NCBI RefSeq assembly: GCF_009258045.1
Contig: NZ_CP041166.1
Coordinates: 310,001-374,000, forward strand
Length of the DNA stretch: 64,000 nucleotides
Source: Sulfurimonas xiamenensis
Lineage (GTDB): Bacteria > Campylobacterota > Campylobacteria > Campylobacterales > Sulfurimonadaceae
Direction: 5' to 3'
In this document: piece after piece, positions 49,538 to 59,733 of the stretch
Numbering within the stretch: the stretch's first letter is position 1
Layout of the letters: every line of letters starts with the position of its first letter
Notes under the pieces: generated by a model
What the model saw: only the letters and a program-made list of their open reading frames with translations
What the model was told of the DNA's origin: nothing
Databases searched by the model: none
Program-made: the position numbers and the translations under genes

Positions 49538-50730
49538 GTGGTAATAAAAATGAAGTAGATATAAGTCAGTTGACATTTGATCAATTAAAAAAGATTCGAG
49601 AATATCTTAAAAAATTGATTGAAAGCGGCGGCAGTGATTTACATGTAAAATCGAATGGTTTAATAAGAGCTAGAATTAATGGAACAATTGTTCCATTTTC
49701 TGAGAATAAATTTTCTTATGAAGATGCTATGATTCTCTCTAAAGAGATTCTTAGAGGAAGATATGCGGAGCTTATTGAAAATAAAGAAGTTGACTTGGTC
49801 TATCAGTTTGATGAATCTAACCGTTTTCGTGTAAATATTTTCTTTCAGATGGATGGTCCTTCATTTGTATTTCGTGTTATTCCTATGCAGATACCGACAA
49901 TTGAGCAGATGAAATATCCTGAAGCCATAAAAAATTTTACAAAAGAAGAGCGCGGACTGGTTCTAGTTACCGGAACTACAGGGAGTGGTAAATCAACAAC
50001 ACTCGCAGCAATGGTAAATGAAATAAATACAACATATAAAAAACATATTATAACCATTGAAGATCCTATTGAATTTGTGCATAAAGATAGAGGATGTATC
50101 ATAAATCAACGCTCGTTAGGACAAGATACTCTCTCTTTTGATAGAGCTCTAAGAGCTGCTCTTCGTGAAGATCCTGATATTATACTTGTAGGTGAGATGA
50201 GAGACCGTGAAACTATAGAGTTGGCTCTTCATGCTGCAGATACGGGACATTTGGTTTTTTCAACATTGCATACACTCGATGCGAAGGAGACAATTAATCG
50301 AATTATAGGTATGTTTCCTTATGAAGAACAAAATCGTGTTCGCCTCTCTCTTGCAGGAGTTTTAAAAGGAGTTATCTCTCAAAGGTTGATCCCTACAAAA
50401 GAAAATAAACGAATAGCGGCAATGGAGATACTTGTAAAAACTCCTACTATTGAGAAACTTATTTTAGAAAATCGTGATTATGAGATTCGTGATACCATAG
50501 AAAAAGGACGAGAATATTATAAATCACAAAGTTTTGATCAGCATATTTTTGATATATATAATGAAGGCATTATTACAAAAGAAAAAGCAAAAGAGTACGC
50601 AACAAGCGCTTCTGATTTAGAGATGAAAATGAGCGGGTTTAACAGCGGTAAAGCTTCTGATCTTATTAATAAATCTGAAAAAAATAGTAAAAATGAAGCA
50701 GTAGATGAGGATGTATTTGATTTAAAATAA
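49534..50730 (+). CDS. pilT: PilT-type secretion/retraction ATPase
   Basis: Hexameric ATPase that retracts type IV pili. 398 residues. An N-terminal PAS-like domain (about 30-110; GGSDLHVKSNGLIRARING). Walker A GTTGSGKSTTLAA at about 147-159, the aspartate box IEDPIEFVHKDRGCI, Walker B PDIILVGEMRDRE, and the His box ADTGHLVFSTLHTLDA. The AIRNLIRE-type C-terminal motif is replaced by IEKLILENRDYEIRD, as in the PilT/PilU group. No other pilus genes are adjacent, so assignment to PilT versus PilU is uncertain. Confidence 0.9.
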   Translation: MSGNKNEVDISQLTFDQLKKIREYLKKLIESGGSDLHVKSNGLIRARINGTIVPFSENKFSYEDAMILSKEILRGRYAELIENKEVDLVYQFDESNRFRVNIFFQMDGPSFVFRVIPMQIPTIEQMKYPEAIKNFTKEERGLVLVTGTTGSGKSTTLAAMVNEINTTYKKHIITIEDPIEFVHKDRGCIINQRSLGQDTLSFDRALRAALREDPDIILVGEMRDRETIELALHAADTGHLVFSTLHTLDAKETINRIIGMFPYEEQNRVRLSLAGVLKGVISQRLIPTKENKRIAAMEILVKTPTIEKLILENRDYEIRDTIEKGREYYKSQSFDQHIFDIYNEGIITKEKAKEYATSASDLEMKMSGFNSGKASDLINKSEKNSKNEAVDEDVFDLK

Positions 50731-50759
50731 TCTTTAACTGTATTTAAAGCTTAGAGATG

Positions 50760-50765
50760 TATAAT
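50760..50765 (+). promoter_or_regulatory. -10 box of rplY
   Basis: TATAAT preceded by TG, 27 bases before the rplY start, with a good AAGGA ribosome site. Confidence 0.6.
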
Positions 50766-50792
50766 TGCGAACATTTTTATTAAGGATTTAAT

Positions 50793-51329
50793 ATGTTAGA
50801 AGGCATTATTAGAGAGAGTATTGGCAAAAGAAGCACAAAGGCGCTTCGCCGTGATGGTTATCTAATTGCAAACATATACGGAAAAGGGCTTGAAAATATT
50901 CATGCTGCATTCAAAGAGAATGAGTATATCCGTACTGTGCGCAACAAAGATACTTTATCGTTCCCAATCAGCGTTGGCGGAAATGAGATGAATGTTGTTG
51001 TTCAATCCTATGAAACACATCCTGTAACAGCAAAGCTTTTGCATGTAGATTTAATGGTGGCACAACCTGGTGTTGTTACTCACTATCATGTTCCTGTTTT
51101 CGCACAAGGTGAAGCAATTGGACTAAAAAACAAAGGTTTAGTACATATTTCAAAACCTCGTTTAAGAGTAAAAGCTGCAATCGAAAATGTTCCAAACAGT
51201 ATTAATGTTGATGTAACAAAAATGGATGTAGGTGATGCTAAAATGTTGCGTGATCTTGAAAAAATTCCAAATGTTACATTCACAGATGCTGATCGTGTAT
51301 CTGTACTAAGTGTAATTAAAGCTAAGTAA
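50793..51329 (+). CDS. rplY: Ribosomal protein L25 (Ctc type)
   Basis: 178 residues: an N-terminal L25 fold binding 5S rRNA ([21 protein letters not shown]) and a C-terminal TL5-like domain beginning near [19 protein letters not shown], which marks the longer general-stress Ctc type rather than the short E. coli L25. The conserved [18 protein letters not shown] is present. It is followed two bases later by pth, the usual neighbour. Confidence 0.95.
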   Translation: MLEGIIRESIGKRSTKALRRDGYLIANIYGKGLENIHAAFKENEYIRTVRNKDTLSFPISVGGNEMNVVVQSYETHPVTAKLLHVDLMVAQPGVVTHYHVPVFAQGEAIGLKNKGLVHISKPRLRVKAAIENVPNSINVDVTKMDVGDAKMLRDLEKIPNVTFTDADRVSVLSVIKAK

Positions 51330-51331
51330 TC

Positions 51332-51889
51332 ATGCTGATAGTCGGTCTGGGAAATCCTGGTCCGAAGTATGAGTTAACTCGTCATAACATAGGTTTTATG
51401 GTTATTGACGAGCTTATCAAAAGAAATAGCGCTCAAAAATTATCTTCTTCATCTTTTAACGGTGAACTTTTTAAACTCTCAAGTCATTTTTTATTAAAAC
51501 CGCTTACTTTTATGAATCTATCGGGTATTTCTATTGCCGCTGTAAAAAAATTTTATAAAATTGAAGAAGTTGTTGTAATACATGATGATTTGGATCTTCC
51601 TTTTGGTGCTCTTCGTTTTAAAAAAGGTGGCGGCCACGGTGGACATAACGGACTTAAATCCACAGATGAAAATATCTCCAAAGAGTACATAAGAGTAAGA
51701 ATGGGTATAGGCAAACCTGAGCATAAAGGTGAGACTGCCTCTTATGTTTTAAGTGATTTTAACAAAGAGGAGCAGCAATATCTAAGCGAGTGGATATCAT
51801 ACGCATGTGAAGCTGTTGAATTTTTGTTAGAAAACTCCTTAGAAGATGTTAGTTCTAAATATACAATTAAAAAATTTCAGCTAAAATAG
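51332..51889 (+). CDS. pth: Peptidyl-tRNA hydrolase
   Basis: Recycles peptidyl-tRNA. 185 residues with MLIVGLGNPGPKYELTRHNI (catalytic His20 in TRHN), FLLKPLTFMNLSG, VVIHDDLDLPFG and KKGGGHGGHNGLKS. Length and motifs are canonical. It is translated from the rplY message. Confidence 0.97.
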   Translation: MLIVGLGNPGPKYELTRHNIGFMVIDELIKRNSAQKLSSSSFNGELFKLSSHFLLKPLTFMNLSGISIAAVKKFYKIEEVVVIHDDLDLPFGALRFKKGGGHGGHNGLKSTDENISKEYIRVRMGIGKPEHKGETASYVLSDFNKEEQQYLSEWISYACEAVEFLLENSLEDVSSKYTIKKFQLK

Positions 51890-51918
51890 CACTAAACTTT
51901 TAATTGGATTTTTAATAT

Positions 51919-52989
51919 ATGCTGGCTTTTAAATATATCTCTTTTCATTATATTAAATACTTCATTGTTATTTTATCAGCACTTGTTCTTTTTTTAGTTG
52001 GTTTTGATTATATGGGAAGTGCTGATAAGTTGGATATATCAGCCAATCTGCTTTTAATATATTTAGTTTATAAAACTTTTTTTGCTATAGATATGCTTTT
52101 GCCTCTTTCTCTTATTTTTGCAATGATAAGTACAAAAATATTTTTGATTCGTTCAAATGCATTGGTCTCTTTTTATTCTCTTGGATATTCAAGAGTTGAT
52201 ATTTTAAAGCCTTTTGTTGTTGTTTCTACTGTAGTTATTATAGCTTTTATCGGAGTTCACTCAATTTCGAATTTTGCAAGAGCAGATGAAATGGCTAAAA
52301 ATATTCGTAAAAATGCCCAATATCTAAGCCCAACAAGAGATCTTTTTTTTACATATAAAGATAAATTTGTATATTTTTCAAAAATGCTTCCTTTGCAAGA
52401 GAGTGCTGAAGATATAAGAGTGTTTAGTTTTAAAGAGAACTCTTTAAAAGAGGTTTTAATAGCTTCTAAAGCAAGATATAGAGATGAAGCGTGGCATATA
52501 GACAGTGCTGATATTATTACTAAACCTGATGAAATTAATTTCAATTCGCTTGGCATAAAGGTAAATGAGAAAAATAATTTAGAAATTCTTCAAGATTTTA
52601 GACCAAAAATGTTAGATCAGGTTTATGAGGGCAAAGTTAATTTTACTATAAAAGATGCGATAGATGCATATACATTATTAAAAGCCCAAAATATCAATAC
52701 AGATATTGTAAAAAGTTCACTCTATAAGATATTTGTTTATCCTTTTTTTGTGCCAAGTATGATTGTTATTATTTTCTTTTTTGTTCCTGTAAGTGTGAGA
52801 TTTTTAAATGTATCACTCTTTAGTTTTGCAGCTATTATTTCCTCTCTTATGATATGGGCACTTCTTTTTGCACTTATTGAACTCTCAAGTCATAAGACTG
52901 TGCCAAGTGAAATTGGTATTGTAGCTCCTGTTTTCATTCTTTTCTTAATTGCTTTTAGGCAGTGGAGAAAATATCGATTAGCCACTTAA
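51919..52989 (+). CDS. LptF/LptG-family permease
   Basis: Inner-membrane permease of the LptB2FGC lipopolysaccharide exporter. 356 residues. The N-terminal helices lie at 10-30, 50-72 and 90-110, a periplasmic beta-jellyroll at about 120-260 (KDKFVYFSKMLPLQESAEDI, KARYRDEAWHIDSADI), and three C-terminal helices at about 275-350. LptF versus LptG cannot be decided from one copy; the partner gene is elsewhere. It pairs functionally with lptD at 11770. Confidence 0.88.
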   Translation: MLAFKYISFHYIKYFIVILSALVLFLVGFDYMGSADKLDISANLLLIYLVYKTFFAIDMLLPLSLIFAMISTKIFLIRSNALVSFYSLGYSRVDILKPFVVVSTVVIIAFIGVHSISNFARADEMAKNIRKNAQYLSPTRDLFFTYKDKFVYFSKMLPLQESAEDIRVFSFKENSLKEVLIASKARYRDEAWHIDSADIITKPDEINFNSLGIKVNEKNNLEILQDFRPKMLDQVYEGKVNFTIKDAIDAYTLLKAQNINTDIVKSSLYKIFVYPFFVPSMIVIIFFFVPVSVRFLNVSLFSFAAIISSLMIWALLFALIELSSHKTVPSEIGIVAPVFILFLIAFRQWRKYRLAT

Positions 52990-53095
52990 AAATTTTCAAT
53001 TTATTTGATGGCGAAGTGCTGCAATCGTATAAATTTTATAACTAAAGTATAAGTACTTTTTGGATAAAATTGTTTAAAAAATATTTGGGACTTTT

Positions 53096-54304
53096 ATGAT
53101 TAATTTTAAAGAACTTGCATCCACATACAAAACCCCGCTTTACATATATGATTTAGACTATATGAGTGCGCAATATAAAGAGTTAAAAGAGGCATTTAAA
53201 GGCAGAAAATCAATTATGGCATATGCTATAAAATCCAATTCTAATCTTAGTGTTATTAAACACTTTGCAGAGTTGGGAAGCGGTGCTGACTGTGTCTCCA
53301 TCGGCGAAGTGCGTCGTGCCTTTTTGGCAGGTATTCCAAGTTACAAGATTATTTTTTCAGGTGTTGGAAAGAGTGATGATGAGATACGCGAAGCAATACA
53401 AAAAGATATTTTATATATTAATGTAGAGAGTGAAGCCGAACTCGGCCGTGTTGAACTTATAGCAAAAGAGTTAAATAGCGTATGTAGAATCAGTATAAGG
53501 GTAAATCCAAATATTGATCCGCTTACACATCCCTATATCTCGACAGGACTTCATGATAATAAATTTGGAGTGGAAATTGATGCTGCAAAAAGAATGTATA
53601 TCCGTGCAAATAACTCAGAGTATCTGGATCCTGTAGGCATTCATTTTCATATAGGTTCTCAACTTACAGAGTTAGAACCCATATATGAGTCTGCTGCAAT
53701 AGTAGCAGATATGGTGCGTTCGCTTCAAAGCATAAAAATAGAGTTGAAATTTTTTGATGTAGGCGGAGGACTCGGTGTTAAGTACAATAATGAAACAACT
53801 ATAAAGCCGTATGATTATGCACAGGCAATATTTTCAACTTTAAAAGGACTGGATTTAACAATTATTTGTGAACCGGGAAGATTTTTAACAGCAAATGCAG
53901 GTTATTTTTTAACAAAAGTTTTATATGAGAAACAAAATGGTTCAAAAAGATTTGTTGTAGTTGATGGTGCTATGAATGACCTTTTGCGTCCGAGTCTTTA
54001 TAAAGCTTACCATAAAATCGAGCCTATAACGGAGAGTAAAAGCGAACTAAGTCAAGCAGATGTAGTAGGACCGGTTTGTGAAAGCGGTGATTTTTTTGCA
54101 AAGGAGTGTATGTTGCCGACTCTGGAACATAATGATCTGCTTGTAGTCCACAGTGCCGGAGCATATGGTTTTGGCATGGGAAGCAACTACAACACAAGAG
54201 GCAGAAGTGCCGAAGTGGCATTAAAAGGCGGAAAGGCAAAACTTATCCGAAGACGCGAAGAGTTTGAAGATTTAATAGCACTAGAGAAAGAGTTTTTAGA
54301 GTAA
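53096..54304 (+). CDS. lysA: Diaminopimelate decarboxylase
   Basis: PLP enzyme that makes lysine from meso-diaminopimelate. 402 residues. PLP lysine near 46 in IMAYAIKSNSN. The family signatures are SGGADCVSIGEVRRA-like SGADCVSIGEVRRAF, FHIGSQLT, FDVGGGLGVKYN, CEPGRFLTANAG and the C-terminal GPVCESGDFF and SAGAYGFGMGSNYN. Barrel and C-terminal domains are complete. A -10-like TAAAAT lies upstream (about 53075). Confidence 0.96.
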   Translation: MINFKELASTYKTPLYIYDLDYMSAQYKELKEAFKGRKSIMAYAIKSNSNLSVIKHFAELGSGADCVSIGEVRRAFLAGIPSYKIIFSGVGKSDDEIREAIQKDILYINVESEAELGRVELIAKELNSVCRISIRVNPNIDPLTHPYISTGLHDNKFGVEIDAAKRMYIRANNSEYLDPVGIHFHIGSQLTELEPIYESAAIVADMVRSLQSIKIELKFFDVGGGLGVKYNNETTIKPYDYAQAIFSTLKGLDLTIICEPGRFLTANAGYFLTKVLYEKQNGSKRFVVVDGAMNDLLRPSLYKAYHKIEPITESKSELSQADVVGPVCESGDFFAKECMLPTLEHNDLLVVHSAGAYGFGMGSNYNTRGRSAEVALKGGKAKLIRRREEFEDLIALEKEFLE

Positions 54305-54374
54305 GTGCTTATAAAACTTTTTCTGTTGTATAGCTGAGAGGTTGAAAAAAATAGAATATTTTGGAGGTGTTTAA

Positions 54375-55160
54375 TTGTATTTCATTGATGTTCAAGGTAC
54401 TTTAATTAGTGATGCGGATAAATCTCCATTGCGTGGAAGCATAGAGTTTATCGAAAAATTAAATGAAGAAAAAATTCCATATATGGTTATTACTAACAAT
54501 ACTAAAAAAGCTTCAAAAGATTTTTATAGTTATCTTCAATCAATAGGTTTTCATTTTGAATTTACAAAATATCTTGATCCGCTTATGCTTTTAGAATCTT
54601 CTTTAGAAAAAGAAGCTGTTGCGGCCTATGGAGCAGAAGAATTTTTGAGCGTTTTAAAAAAAATGGGGTATATTTTAAATTATAAAAATCCCAAAACAGT
54701 TTTAGTTGCGATAAAAGAGAATTTTTCTGCCGAGGAGTATGCGCAGATGATAGATTTTTTGCTTAATGGCGCATCTTTGGTGGGTATGCATGAAACATCA
54801 ATATATGCAAAAAACAACAAAAGGTATCCCGGTGTCGGAGCAATTTTAAAGATGCTTGAATTTGCAACATCTTCCTCTTATGATGTTGTTGGAAAACCAA
54901 GTGTTTCTTTTTACAATGAGGCTTTAAAAATGTTGCAATTACAAGAAAAAAGTGCTAAATTTAGTGATATAACTATTATTAGTGATGATGTAAAGGGTGA
55001 TTTGGGCGGAGCTAAAGAGATGGGAATGAAAACGATTTTTGTTACAAGCGGAAAATATAAAAGTGCTCAAGAGATAGTGCCTTTTTTAAAACCTGAATTA
55101 AAACCAGATTTTATTTATGCTGATATGCAGGAGATTTTGGAGGATAGATGGAAACTTTAG
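54375..55160 (+). CDS. HAD-IIA family protein with altered motif I
   Basis: 261 residues of the NagD-like HAD-IIA group. Motif I is FIDVQGTLISD, where the usual DxD nucleophile/acid pair reads D-V-Q, so the general acid Asp is Gln. Motif II is ITNNTKKA. Motifs III and IV follow, as DVVGKPSVSFYNEA and ISDDVKGDLGGAKEMGM. TTG start with a strong GGAGG seven bases upstream. The same gene precedes pheA in C. jejuni, suggesting a conserved role, but the enzyme activity is doubtful. Confidence 0.88.
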   Translation: MYFIDVQGTLISDADKSPLRGSIEFIEKLNEEKIPYMVITNNTKKASKDFYSYLQSIGFHFEFTKYLDPLMLLESSLEKEAVAAYGAEEFLSVLKKMGYILNYKNPKTVLVAIKENFSAEEYAQMIDFLLNGASLVGMHETSIYAKNNKRYPGVGAILKMLEFATSSSYDVVGKPSVSFYNEALKMLQLQEKSAKFSDITIISDDVKGDLGGAKEMGMKTIFVTSGKYKSAQEIVPFLKPELKPDFIYADMQEILEDRWKL

Positions 55161-56239
55161 AAGATTGTAGAGTTGCAATTGATGCTATTGATGATGAGGT
55201 GCTAAAACTTCTTAATAAAAGAATGGAAATTGTTAAGCGGGTGGGCGAAATCAAAAAAGATAGTGATAGCGCAATATATAGACCGGAGAGAGAAAAAGCA
55301 ATTATTCAAAGATTGACTCAAAATAGTATGGATCAGCAGGGGCTCTTAAATAAAAATGCCATCGAAGCTATATTTTTAGAAATTTTTGCAGTTTCAAGAA
55401 ACTTGGAGCTTCCGGAGCGTATAGCTTATCTCGGTCCTGAGGGAAGTTTTACTCATCAAGCGGCAGAGAGTCGTTTTGGGGCGATGAGCGACTACCTTTC
55501 TTTAAGCTCTATTCACTCTGTTTTTAAAACACTTGAAGCAAAAAGAGCTAAATTTGGAATTGTTCCGATAGAAAACTCAAGAGACGGAGTAGTAGGTGAA
55601 ACACTTGATCTTTTGGCAAAAAGTTCTGTAAAAATTGTGGCAGAACTATATATGCCTATTCATATGTCATTTGTTACAAAAGCAAAGAAAATATCGCAAA
55701 TAACTAAGATTTATTCAAAAGACAAAGGTTTTGGGCAGTGTAAAGAGTTTCTTCAGGAGTATAACCTTGTTAATGTGGAACAAATTCCGGTTGAGTCGAC
55801 TGCAAAAGCAGCAATTTTGGCTTCAAAAGATCCAAATGCTGCTGCTCTTTGTAGTCATATTGCAGCAAAATTGTATCGTGTGCCGACAATGTTTGACCGC
55901 ATCGAAGATGATATAGGCTCTTTGACAAGATTTATAATTCTTAGTGATTTTAAAAATGCTAAGAGTCAAGATGACAAAACTTCTATTTTAGTGAGACTCA
56001 AAGACTCTGTGAAAGCGGGATCGCTTGTTCATTTTTTACAAGATTTTAATGAACAAAATATAAATCTTTCAAAAATAGAGTCACGACCTTCAAAAAACAA
56101 GGGCGGATTTGATTACTGGTTTTTTATAGATTTTTACGGGCATATTGATGATGAAAAGTTTCAAAAGGTACTACAAAAACATAAAGGGGAAGTAACTTGG
56201 TTAGGAAGTTATGTAAAAGGTGAAGAGATTGAAGTTTAA
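55148..56239 (+). CDS. pheA: Chorismate mutase/prephenate dehydratase
   Basis: Bifunctional P-protein for phenylalanine. 363 residues. AroQ-type chorismate mutase at 1-90 ([22 protein letters not shown]). Prephenate dehydratase at about 95-275 with [34 protein letters not shown] and the triplet [12 protein letters not shown] regulatory domain at about 280-355, where phenylalanine binds ([11 protein letters not shown]). It overlaps the HAD gene by 13 bases and hisC by about 11 to 20. Confidence 0.95.
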   Translation: METLEDCRVAIDAIDDEVLKLLNKRMEIVKRVGEIKKDSDSAIYRPEREKAIIQRLTQNSMDQQGLLNKNAIEAIFLEIFAVSRNLELPERIAYLGPEGSFTHQAAESRFGAMSDYLSLSSIHSVFKTLEAKRAKFGIVPIENSRDGVVGETLDLLAKSSVKIVAELYMPIHMSFVTKAKKISQITKIYSKDKGFGQCKEFLQEYNLVNVEQIPVESTAKAAILASKDPNAAALCSHIAAKLYRVPTMFDRIEDDIGSLTRFIILSDFKNAKSQDDKTSILVRLKDSVKAGSLVHFLQDFNEQNINLSKIESRPSKNKGGFDYWFFIDFYGHIDDEKFQKVLQKHKGEVTWLGSYVKGEEIEV

Positions 56240-57323
56240 TAAAAATTTAGAAAATATAAAAACATATGAGACTGGAAAACCGATAGAGTTGGTTGTAAGA
56301 GAGTTTGGTATAGAGCCAAAAGATATTATAAAGCTTGCATCAAATGAGAACCCTTACGGAACTTCTCCTAAAGCTGTGGCTGCTGTTAGTGATATTGTGA
56401 CTAAAATGGCTCTTTATCCTGATGATTCTATGATAAAGCTGAAAAATGGATTAAGTAAAAGATTTGATGTTGAAAATGAAAATATAATTATTGGTTCAGG
56501 CAGTGATCAGGTTATAGAGTTTTTAATTCATGCAAAAGCCTCTTCATCTTCAAAAATCTTGATGAACAGTATAACATTTGCGATGTATGAAATATATGCT
56601 AAACATGTAGGAGCAAATATTATTAAAACGGCTTCACAAGAGCATGATCTTGATGAATTTTATGCACTTTACAAAGAAGAGAAACCAGAAATCATATTTA
56701 TATGTACGCCAAATAATCCAACAGGGGATGCGCTTGATGCTCAAAAAATATATGATTTTTTAAAGAAGATAGACAGTGATACACTTGTGGTTATAGACGG
56801 TGCTTATATGGAGTATGCTATTGCTAAAGATAGTTCAAAAGAGATAGCTGTAAAAAAACTTATAGAAGAGTTTGATAATGTTGTTTATCTTGGTACATTT
56901 TCTAAAGCTTACGGGCTTGGCGGGATGAGAGTCGGATATGGCGTGGCTGATCACAATATAATAAAAGAGCTATACAAACTTAGACCTCCTTTTAATATTA
57001 CCACTTTGTCTCTTGAAGCTGCAAGTGTAGCGCTTAGTGATGAAGAGTTTGTAAAAAAGAGTGTAACTCTTAATCTTGAGCAGATGAAACGCTACGAACA
57101 ATTTGCAAAAGAGCAAAAAATAGATATAATAAATAGTTATACTAATTTTATTACATTTTGTTTAAATTCAAATCAAGATTCTACAAAGATATCAAATTCT
57201 CTTTTGAAAAAAGGTATGATAGTAAGAGATTTGAGCAGTTATAATATGAATGCAATTAGAGTTACAATAGGGACAGAAGAGCAAAATAGTCGTTTTTTTG
57301 AATTAGTAAAACAATTTTTATAA
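56229..57323 (+). CDS. hisC: Histidinol-phosphate aminotransferase
   Basis: PLP aminotransferase of histidine synthesis. About 364 residues. [14 protein letters not shown] at the N-terminus, [13 protein letters not shown], and the PLP lysine in [18 protein letters not shown]. Ends with the [16 protein letters not shown] tail. I prefer TTG 56229 over GTG 56220 because the resulting [16 protein letters not shown] matches the usual N-terminus; either overlaps pheA. Placed as in C. jejuni, before fliF. Confidence 0.94.
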   Translation: MKFNKNLENIKTYETGKPIELVVREFGIEPKDIIKLASNENPYGTSPKAVAAVSDIVTKMALYPDDSMIKLKNGLSKRFDVENENIIIGSGSDQVIEFLIHAKASSSSKILMNSITFAMYEIYAKHVGANIIKTASQEHDLDEFYALYKEEKPEIIFICTPNNPTGDALDAQKIYDFLKKIDSDTLVVIDGAYMEYAIAKDSSKEIAVKKLIEEFDNVVYLGTFSKAYGLGGMRVGYGVADHNIIKELYKLRPPFNITTLSLEAASVALSDEEFVKKSVTLNLEQMKRYEQFAKEQKIDIINSYTNFITFCLNSNQDSTKISNSLLKKGMIVRDLSSYNMNAIRVTIGTEEQNSRFFELVKQFL

Positions 57324-57341
57324 TTTAAAAATAGGAAATTG

Positions 57342-58703
57342 ATGAATTCTAAAGTACTTTTTTCGCAACTTTTTGTTCTAAAAAATAGGCTAAGTAAAAA
57401 ACAAAAGCTTATTATTGGTTCTGCTGTTGCGGCTATTATCATATTTTTAATTTTTTTGAGTGTTTATACGGCTGAAAAAAATATAAATAGTAGATATGAA
57501 GTGCTTTTTGGCTCTTTGGCTTCAGCAGATGCTGCCAAAGTTATCGAAGAGTTAGAAAAAAAAAGTATCTCTTATGAATTGCTGGATAATAATATTATAA
57601 AAATTCCTAGAAATATTTTATATAAAGAGCGCATTGCAATTGCTTCTTTGGGAATTGTAAAAAAAGGTTCAGTAAGTTTAAGTGCAGAAGATTTTAAGCA
57701 AAATGAAAAATATTTTCAAGCACTAGAAGATGAACTCTCCCGCACGATTAATGCACTTTCAGCGGTTGAAAATGTCAGTGTTCGTTTGACTTTAGAAAAA
57801 AATGCAACAGCTTTGGTTCTGCTTCAATTGACCAAAGGAAGAGAGCTCTCTTTAAAACAAATAAGAGGGATTGAAAATCTTGTTGCAGCAGCGGTACCAA
57901 ACCTTTCTCCATCGGATGTTGTTCTTATAGATAATAATACAGAAATTATCGCTAGTATAGATGAGATGGAGCAGTTGACTGCTCTCTCAATTATGCAGCA
58001 AAATTTTAAAGCAAATGAAGAGAAAAAAAAAGAGAGAAAAATTATAGAGGCTATTTCTCCTTATATCGGTAAAGAGAAAAAAATTGCCGCACAGGTTAAC
58101 ATCGATTTTGATTTTTCTGTTAAAGAACCTCTTTCTGATACATATAATTCCGAGTTTGCACAAATTAAAAAGATTATGGTCACCGTTATTGTGGATGGAA
58201 ATTATAAATATAAATCTGATGCAGATGGCAATCCTACAAATGAGCTGGAGTATGAGCCGTTATCAGAGAATGATTTAAAAACTTTATCTTTATTGGTTAG
58301 CCGTTTAATCGGCATAAACAAGGAGAGAGGTGACCAGATAAGTGTTAAAAATGCGCAGTTTAAAATAGCTGAGGTTAATGCACTAAAAAATAAAACAGAT
58401 GTGTCGTTTTTTGAATTTTTGAAATATTTATTTGTATTTATATTTCTTTTTATTGTCTATATAAAATTGATTGCTCCATTTGCAAAAAAAGCATTTAAAG
58501 TTTCTAAAAAAGAGCAGAAATCAAGTGAAATATTTTTAGATTCTGATGTTGAAAAAAATTTTTATAAAGATGAGGATAAATATACTATTTCTCTTGATAA
58601 AATGAAAATTATGATTGACAAATCACCCGAAGCTGCCGCAAATATTTTTCAAGCTTTAATTGCAGAAGATGCTCAAGAAGCTATAATGCACAGGAGAAGA
58701 TAG
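57342..58703 (+). CDS. fliF: Shortened flagellar MS-ring protein FliF
   Basis: 453 residues; FliF is normally about 540-570. TM1 at 23-43, TM2 at about 356-378. Ring-building motifs 1 and 2 are recognisable (YEVLFGSLASADAAKVIEEL, ELSRTINALSAVENVSVRLT). The RBM2 stretch that normally reads PKxSVF..PPxASV is cut to LEKNATALVLLQL, about eight residues short. Between YNS (270) and EFAQIKKIMVTVIVDG the usual long insert of about 70 residues, which builds the periplasmic beta-collar, is gone. The C-terminal FliG-binding helix is present (MIDKSPEAAANIFQALI). The frame is intact throughout, so this is a deletion, not a frameshift. See findings. Confidence 0.88.
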   Translation: MNSKVLFSQLFVLKNRLSKKQKLIIGSAVAAIIIFLIFLSVYTAEKNINSRYEVLFGSLASADAAKVIEELEKKSISYELLDNNIIKIPRNILYKERIAIASLGIVKKGSVSLSAEDFKQNEKYFQALEDELSRTINALSAVENVSVRLTLEKNATALVLLQLTKGRELSLKQIRGIENLVAAAVPNLSPSDVVLIDNNTEIIASIDEMEQLTALSIMQQNFKANEEKKKERKIIEAISPYIGKEKKIAAQVNIDFDFSVKEPLSDTYNSEFAQIKKIMVTVIVDGNYKYKSDADGNPTNELEYEPLSENDLKTLSLLVSRLIGINKERGDQISVKNAQFKIAEVNALKNKTDVSFFEFLKYLFVFIFLFIVYIKLIAPFAKKAFKVSKKEQKSSEIFLDSDVEKNFYKDEDKYTISLDKMKIMIDKSPEAAANIFQALIAEDAQEAIMHRRR

Positions 58704-59732
58704 ATGAATCTAAATCCCGCACAGCAAGCAAAATTTGATAAAATGAGTAGAGCGGAAAAAATAGCAGTTCTATTAATGCTTATGGGTGAAGATACAACAG
58801 CTTCTGTATTTTCAAATATGAGTGTTGATGCAATAACAGAAGTTTCAAAATATATAGCTAGCAACAAAAGTGTAGAAAAAGCTGTTGCGGTAGCTGTGCT
58901 TAAAGAATTTTATGCAATTTTTCAATCGCAGCAGTTTATTATCGGCAGAGGTATAAAATATACCAAAGAGCTTCTTTACAGAGCACTTGATGTTGAAGAT
59001 GCAGATAAGATTTTAGAAAAACTCTCAAAAACATTACAAGAGGATCAATACTTTTCATATTTGTCAAAAATCAAGCCTCAGCAGCTCTCAAAGCTTCTTG
59101 TTGATGAACATCCTCAAACAGCAGCGCTTATTTTAGCTCACATGGATGCAGTTGAAGCAGCCGATACATTGCACTATTTTTCAGATGATTTAAGAAGTGA
59201 GGTTTTGATAAGAATTGCTAAACTGGGGGATATCTCCTCATCTGTAATAAAAAGAGTTTCCGATGTTCTTAAATCCAAACTGGAACTCTCTTCATCAAAA
59301 GAGTTTAAAATCGGCGGTCTTCGTGCAGTTGCTGCTATTTTAAACTCTTTTGATGAAAAAATTTCCAAAGAGACATTTGTTAAAATATGTGAGCAGGATA
59401 AAGAGATATCAACTCTTATTAAAGATATGATGTTTTCTTTTGAAGATATAAAAACACTTGAAAAAAAAGCAATTATAGAGATACTTAACAGTGTAGATAA
59501 GCATGATTTAATGCTTGCGTTAAAAAGTGCCTCTCCAGAGCTTAGAGATGCTTTTTTTAGTGTTATGAGTGAAAAAGGCAAAAAAGTTTTTGAAGAAGAG
59601 GGTCAGTTTTTGGGTGTAGTAAAGATGAGAGATATTAAAGATGCGCAAAGAAGAGTCATTAAGAGAGTTGAAAGCCTTGTTGAAGATGAAATAATTCAAT
59701 TAGATTTAGGAAAAAAAGAGGCGGTAAAGTAG
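58704..59732 (+). CDS. fliG: Flagellar switch protein FliG
   Basis: 342 residues, starting at the base after the fliF stop. The three FliG regions are all present: an N-terminal FliF-binding domain (KMSRAEKIAVLLMLMGED), the middle armadillo domain with EHPQ at 135-138 and GGLRAVAAILN, and the C-terminal torque domain (LEKKAIIEILNSVDKHDLMLALKSASPELRD). The conserved MSxRA charged loop reads MSEKGKK, so an arginine thought to matter for motor torque is not conserved. No stop or frameshift. Confidence 0.92.
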   Translation: MNLNPAQQAKFDKMSRAEKIAVLLMLMGEDTTASVFSNMSVDAITEVSKYIASNKSVEKAVAVAVLKEFYAIFQSQQFIIGRGIKYTKELLYRALDVEDADKILEKLSKTLQEDQYFSYLSKIKPQQLSKLLVDEHPQTAALILAHMDAVEAADTLHYFSDDLRSEVLIRIAKLGDISSSVIKRVSDVLKSKLELSSSKEFKIGGLRAVAAILNSFDEKISKETFVKICEQDKEISTLIKDMMFSFEDIKTLEKKAIIEILNSVDKHDLMLALKSASPELRDAFFSVMSEKGKKVFEEEGQFLGVVKMRDIKDAQRRVIKRVESLVEDEIIQLDLGKKEAVK

Positions 59733-59733
59733 T

